Assembly: GCA_947492105.1 (NCBI GenBank)
Contig: CANLMN010000016.1
Coordinates: 1-64,000 of the forward strand
DNA length: 64,000 nucleotides
From: an uncultured Aquimarina sp.
GTDB taxonomy: Bacteria; Bacteroidota; Bacteroidia; Flavobacteriales; Flavobacteriaceae
Direction: 5' to 3'
Part shown: piece by piece, positions 62,996-64,000 of the stretch
Layout of the letters: every line of letters starts with the position of its first letter
Numbering within the stretch: the first letter of the stretch is position 1
Position numbers and translations under genes: made by a program
The notes under the pieces: generated by a model
What the model saw: the letters and a program-made list of their open reading frames with translations, nothing else
What the model was told of the DNA's origin: nothing
The model's database searches: none

Positions 62996-63053
62996 TGAAT
63001 AAGTTTAAAAACAAGTATATAAGGAGGAAGGTTTTGAAGTGGTGTTTTGCATA
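62996..63053 (+). repeat. Family D short repeat (D2)
   Basis: TGAATAAGTTTAAAAACAAG then TATATAAGGAGGAAGGTTTT and GAAGTGGTGTT, the partner of 55635-55690. It lies between elements B3 and C2. Confidence 0.6.
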
Positions 63054-63055
63054 TA

Positions 63056-63220
63056 ATACCATTTATCCTTTGAATTTACTGGGATAAAATTTTCTTTTCT
63101 CGCCTCAGCATTCAGCATAAAAATAAACTATAACTATGGCTATGCTTGATGTTCCTGCTGAAGCTGAAACAAAAAAAATCTTAATTTTTCTTTCCGGTAA
63201 ATTCAAACAACAAATGGTAT
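63056..63220 (-). repeat. Family C dispersed element (C2), inverted
   Basis: 165 bp, starting ATACCATTTATCCTTTGAAT and ending CAAACAACAAATGGTAT, the inverse of C1. Terminal inverted repeats are ATACCATTT/AAATGGTAT, with GAATTTAC/GTAAATTC further in. The centre has CTATGGCTATGCTTGATG, again the shared core read backwards. Confidence 0.8.
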
Positions 63221-63828
63221 AACTACAGTCAAATGCTTCCTTGTTTTTGTTTAAGCTACTAGTTCGTTATGCTTTGGTTTTATAGCTTCAAATACCCCAA
63301 AGTGGTTCTAATTACTATTACCTACAAGTATATTTTGAATGGCCCTAAATGGGGGGGTGAATAAATTTTTTGAGAGTTTATATGTTCAGAAGGTGGGTTT
63401 GGTTATCGAGGGGAGATCAAATGAGCCCTTTATTTTGATACGTATTGTTCTGTGTCTGTAATGACTCTGTTCTCTAAAAACAGTGTTTAGTCCTAATTAT
63501 TTTGTAGAAGCTTAGCTTTGTAATGGGTTGTAGTTACTATAACGTTATAAGTTTATATTTTTTATTTATAAAAAAAATGTTTTCGTAAAAATATCGCTAT
63601 TTATGGTGGAATTTGTAATAGTTTTTTGGTTGTAATTACTTGTATAATAGTGTTTTAATTTAAATTTAGTTTTAAGAGTTGTTTATTCATTTTGTTGTTT
63701 TTTGTATTTTTTGTAAGACAAGTGTTAATGAATTGTGTTATTATAAGTTAAAATTCAGATAATAAGATGCTTATGGTGTATTATTGTTATCTATTTAATG
63801 CAAAAACTAACACTCAAACAAAACAAAA
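63221..63828. other. Non-coding region before the last gene
   Basis: Very AT-rich, about 600 bp. No element of families A to D, no RNA gene and no credible open frame. A G7 run near 63350 is the only G+C-rich spot. The promoter of the lipoprotein gene at 63829 must lie here but I see no exact consensus pair. Confidence 0.45.
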
Positions 63829-64000
63829 ATGAAAAATTTAAAAATCATGTCCATTGCTATCGTAACTATAGCAATGTTGGTTTCATGTAACAAAGAAGGG
63901 GTTGATGAAACTGTAGCAGATATTACAACAAGCTCTGAGATTAAAAAAAAAGTAGCTCAGAGATTTATAGAAGAAGGGGTAAATCCCATTGCAGGGGTAC
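63829..64000 (+). CDS. Lipoprotein, 5' part only
   Basis: The ATG at 63829 opens a frame that runs off the window after 57 codons. A hydrophobic leader ends in LVSC (Cys20), a lipobox, followed by NKEGVDETVADITTSSEIKK and a helical VAQRFIEEGVNPIAGV. This pattern of a lipid anchor and an acidic, helical start is typical of secreted metalloprotease or adhesin precursors, but the domain is not in view, so no function can be given. Confidence 0.7.
   Translation, partial: MKNLKIMSIAIVTIAMLVSCNKEGVDETVADITTSSEIKKKVAQRFIEEGVNPIAGV

Noticed and set aside
1-64000. tRNA genes
   Set aside because: I looked for GTTCGA-type T loops with paired acceptor ends in intergenic regions on both strands and saw none.

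Overview
The window looks like a chromosomal segment of a marine-type member of the Bacteroidota, most likely a Flavobacteriaceae relative (Aquimarina-like at a guess). The evidence is the low G+C content, the near absence of Shine-Dalgarno sequences, promoters of the TTTG-N19-TAnnTTTG type, a T9SS type A sorting tail, SusD/RagB-free but lipoprotein-rich coding, BshC (bacillithiol), a Bacteroidota-type ParE/ParC pair and the gene order rsfS-ftsH-LUD-cdsA-psd-acbP. I see no phage, plasmid, transposase, CRISPR array or tRNA. The genus is inference.

Layout. 0-9.6 kb: a Bcr/CflA-type efflux pump, a DUF4251 lipoprotein, coaD-rlmF-ddl on the minus strand facing a PASTA protein and an RluD-like synthase on the plus strand, a glutaminyl cyclase, the 4.5S SRP RNA and an SDR. 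9.7-14 kb: a small transaldolase, a cold-shock protein, and a sugar-lactone oxidase plus HAD phosphatase pair. 14.4-16.9 kb: a tight four-gene minus-strand unit (cupin-like protein, unknown 128-residue protein, glutaminase-less asparagine-synthetase-like enzyme, Rid-family protein) that I cannot match to a known pathway and consider the best candidate for an undescribed system. 17-21 kb: pckA and hemN. 21-27 kb: a Crp/Fnr regulator, an HD-PycTM fusion, and a 1230-residue lipoprotein that joins a metallophosphoesterase, a kinase-like central segment and an outer-membrane barrel. 27-32.5 kb: an accessory stretch with a flavin monooxygenase, an SDR, a frameshifted gene remnant, a retropepsin-PDZ lipoprotein and the relic of a lantibiotic dehydratase. 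32.5-46 kb: a housekeeping block for phospholipid synthesis, protein quality control, CoA and biotin metabolism, a two-component system, miaA, a potassium channel, an exonuclease/GIY-YIG nuclease, YggS and MscS. 46-57 kb: surface or periplasmic proteins, bshC and a ThuA-lectin T9SS cargo. 57.8-62.6 kb: parE and parC. The last 1.4 kb is repeat-rich non-coding DNA leading to a truncated lipoprotein gene.

The most striking non-coding feature is a set of dispersed intergenic elements about 160 bp long. Three families (called A, B and C here) differ in their inner sequence, yet all have ATACCA-type inverted ends and a central hairpin of the form CATAGC-n4-GCTATG. There are at least thirteen full or partial copies in 64 kb, several of them lying between a gene and its terminator. 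They look like MITE- or REP-like elements that move in trans. Two further structured segments, one in the ddl leader and one upstream of parE, resemble recurrent intergenic RNA-like elements of Flavobacteria.

All domain and family calls come from reading the sequences by eye; no database search was possible.
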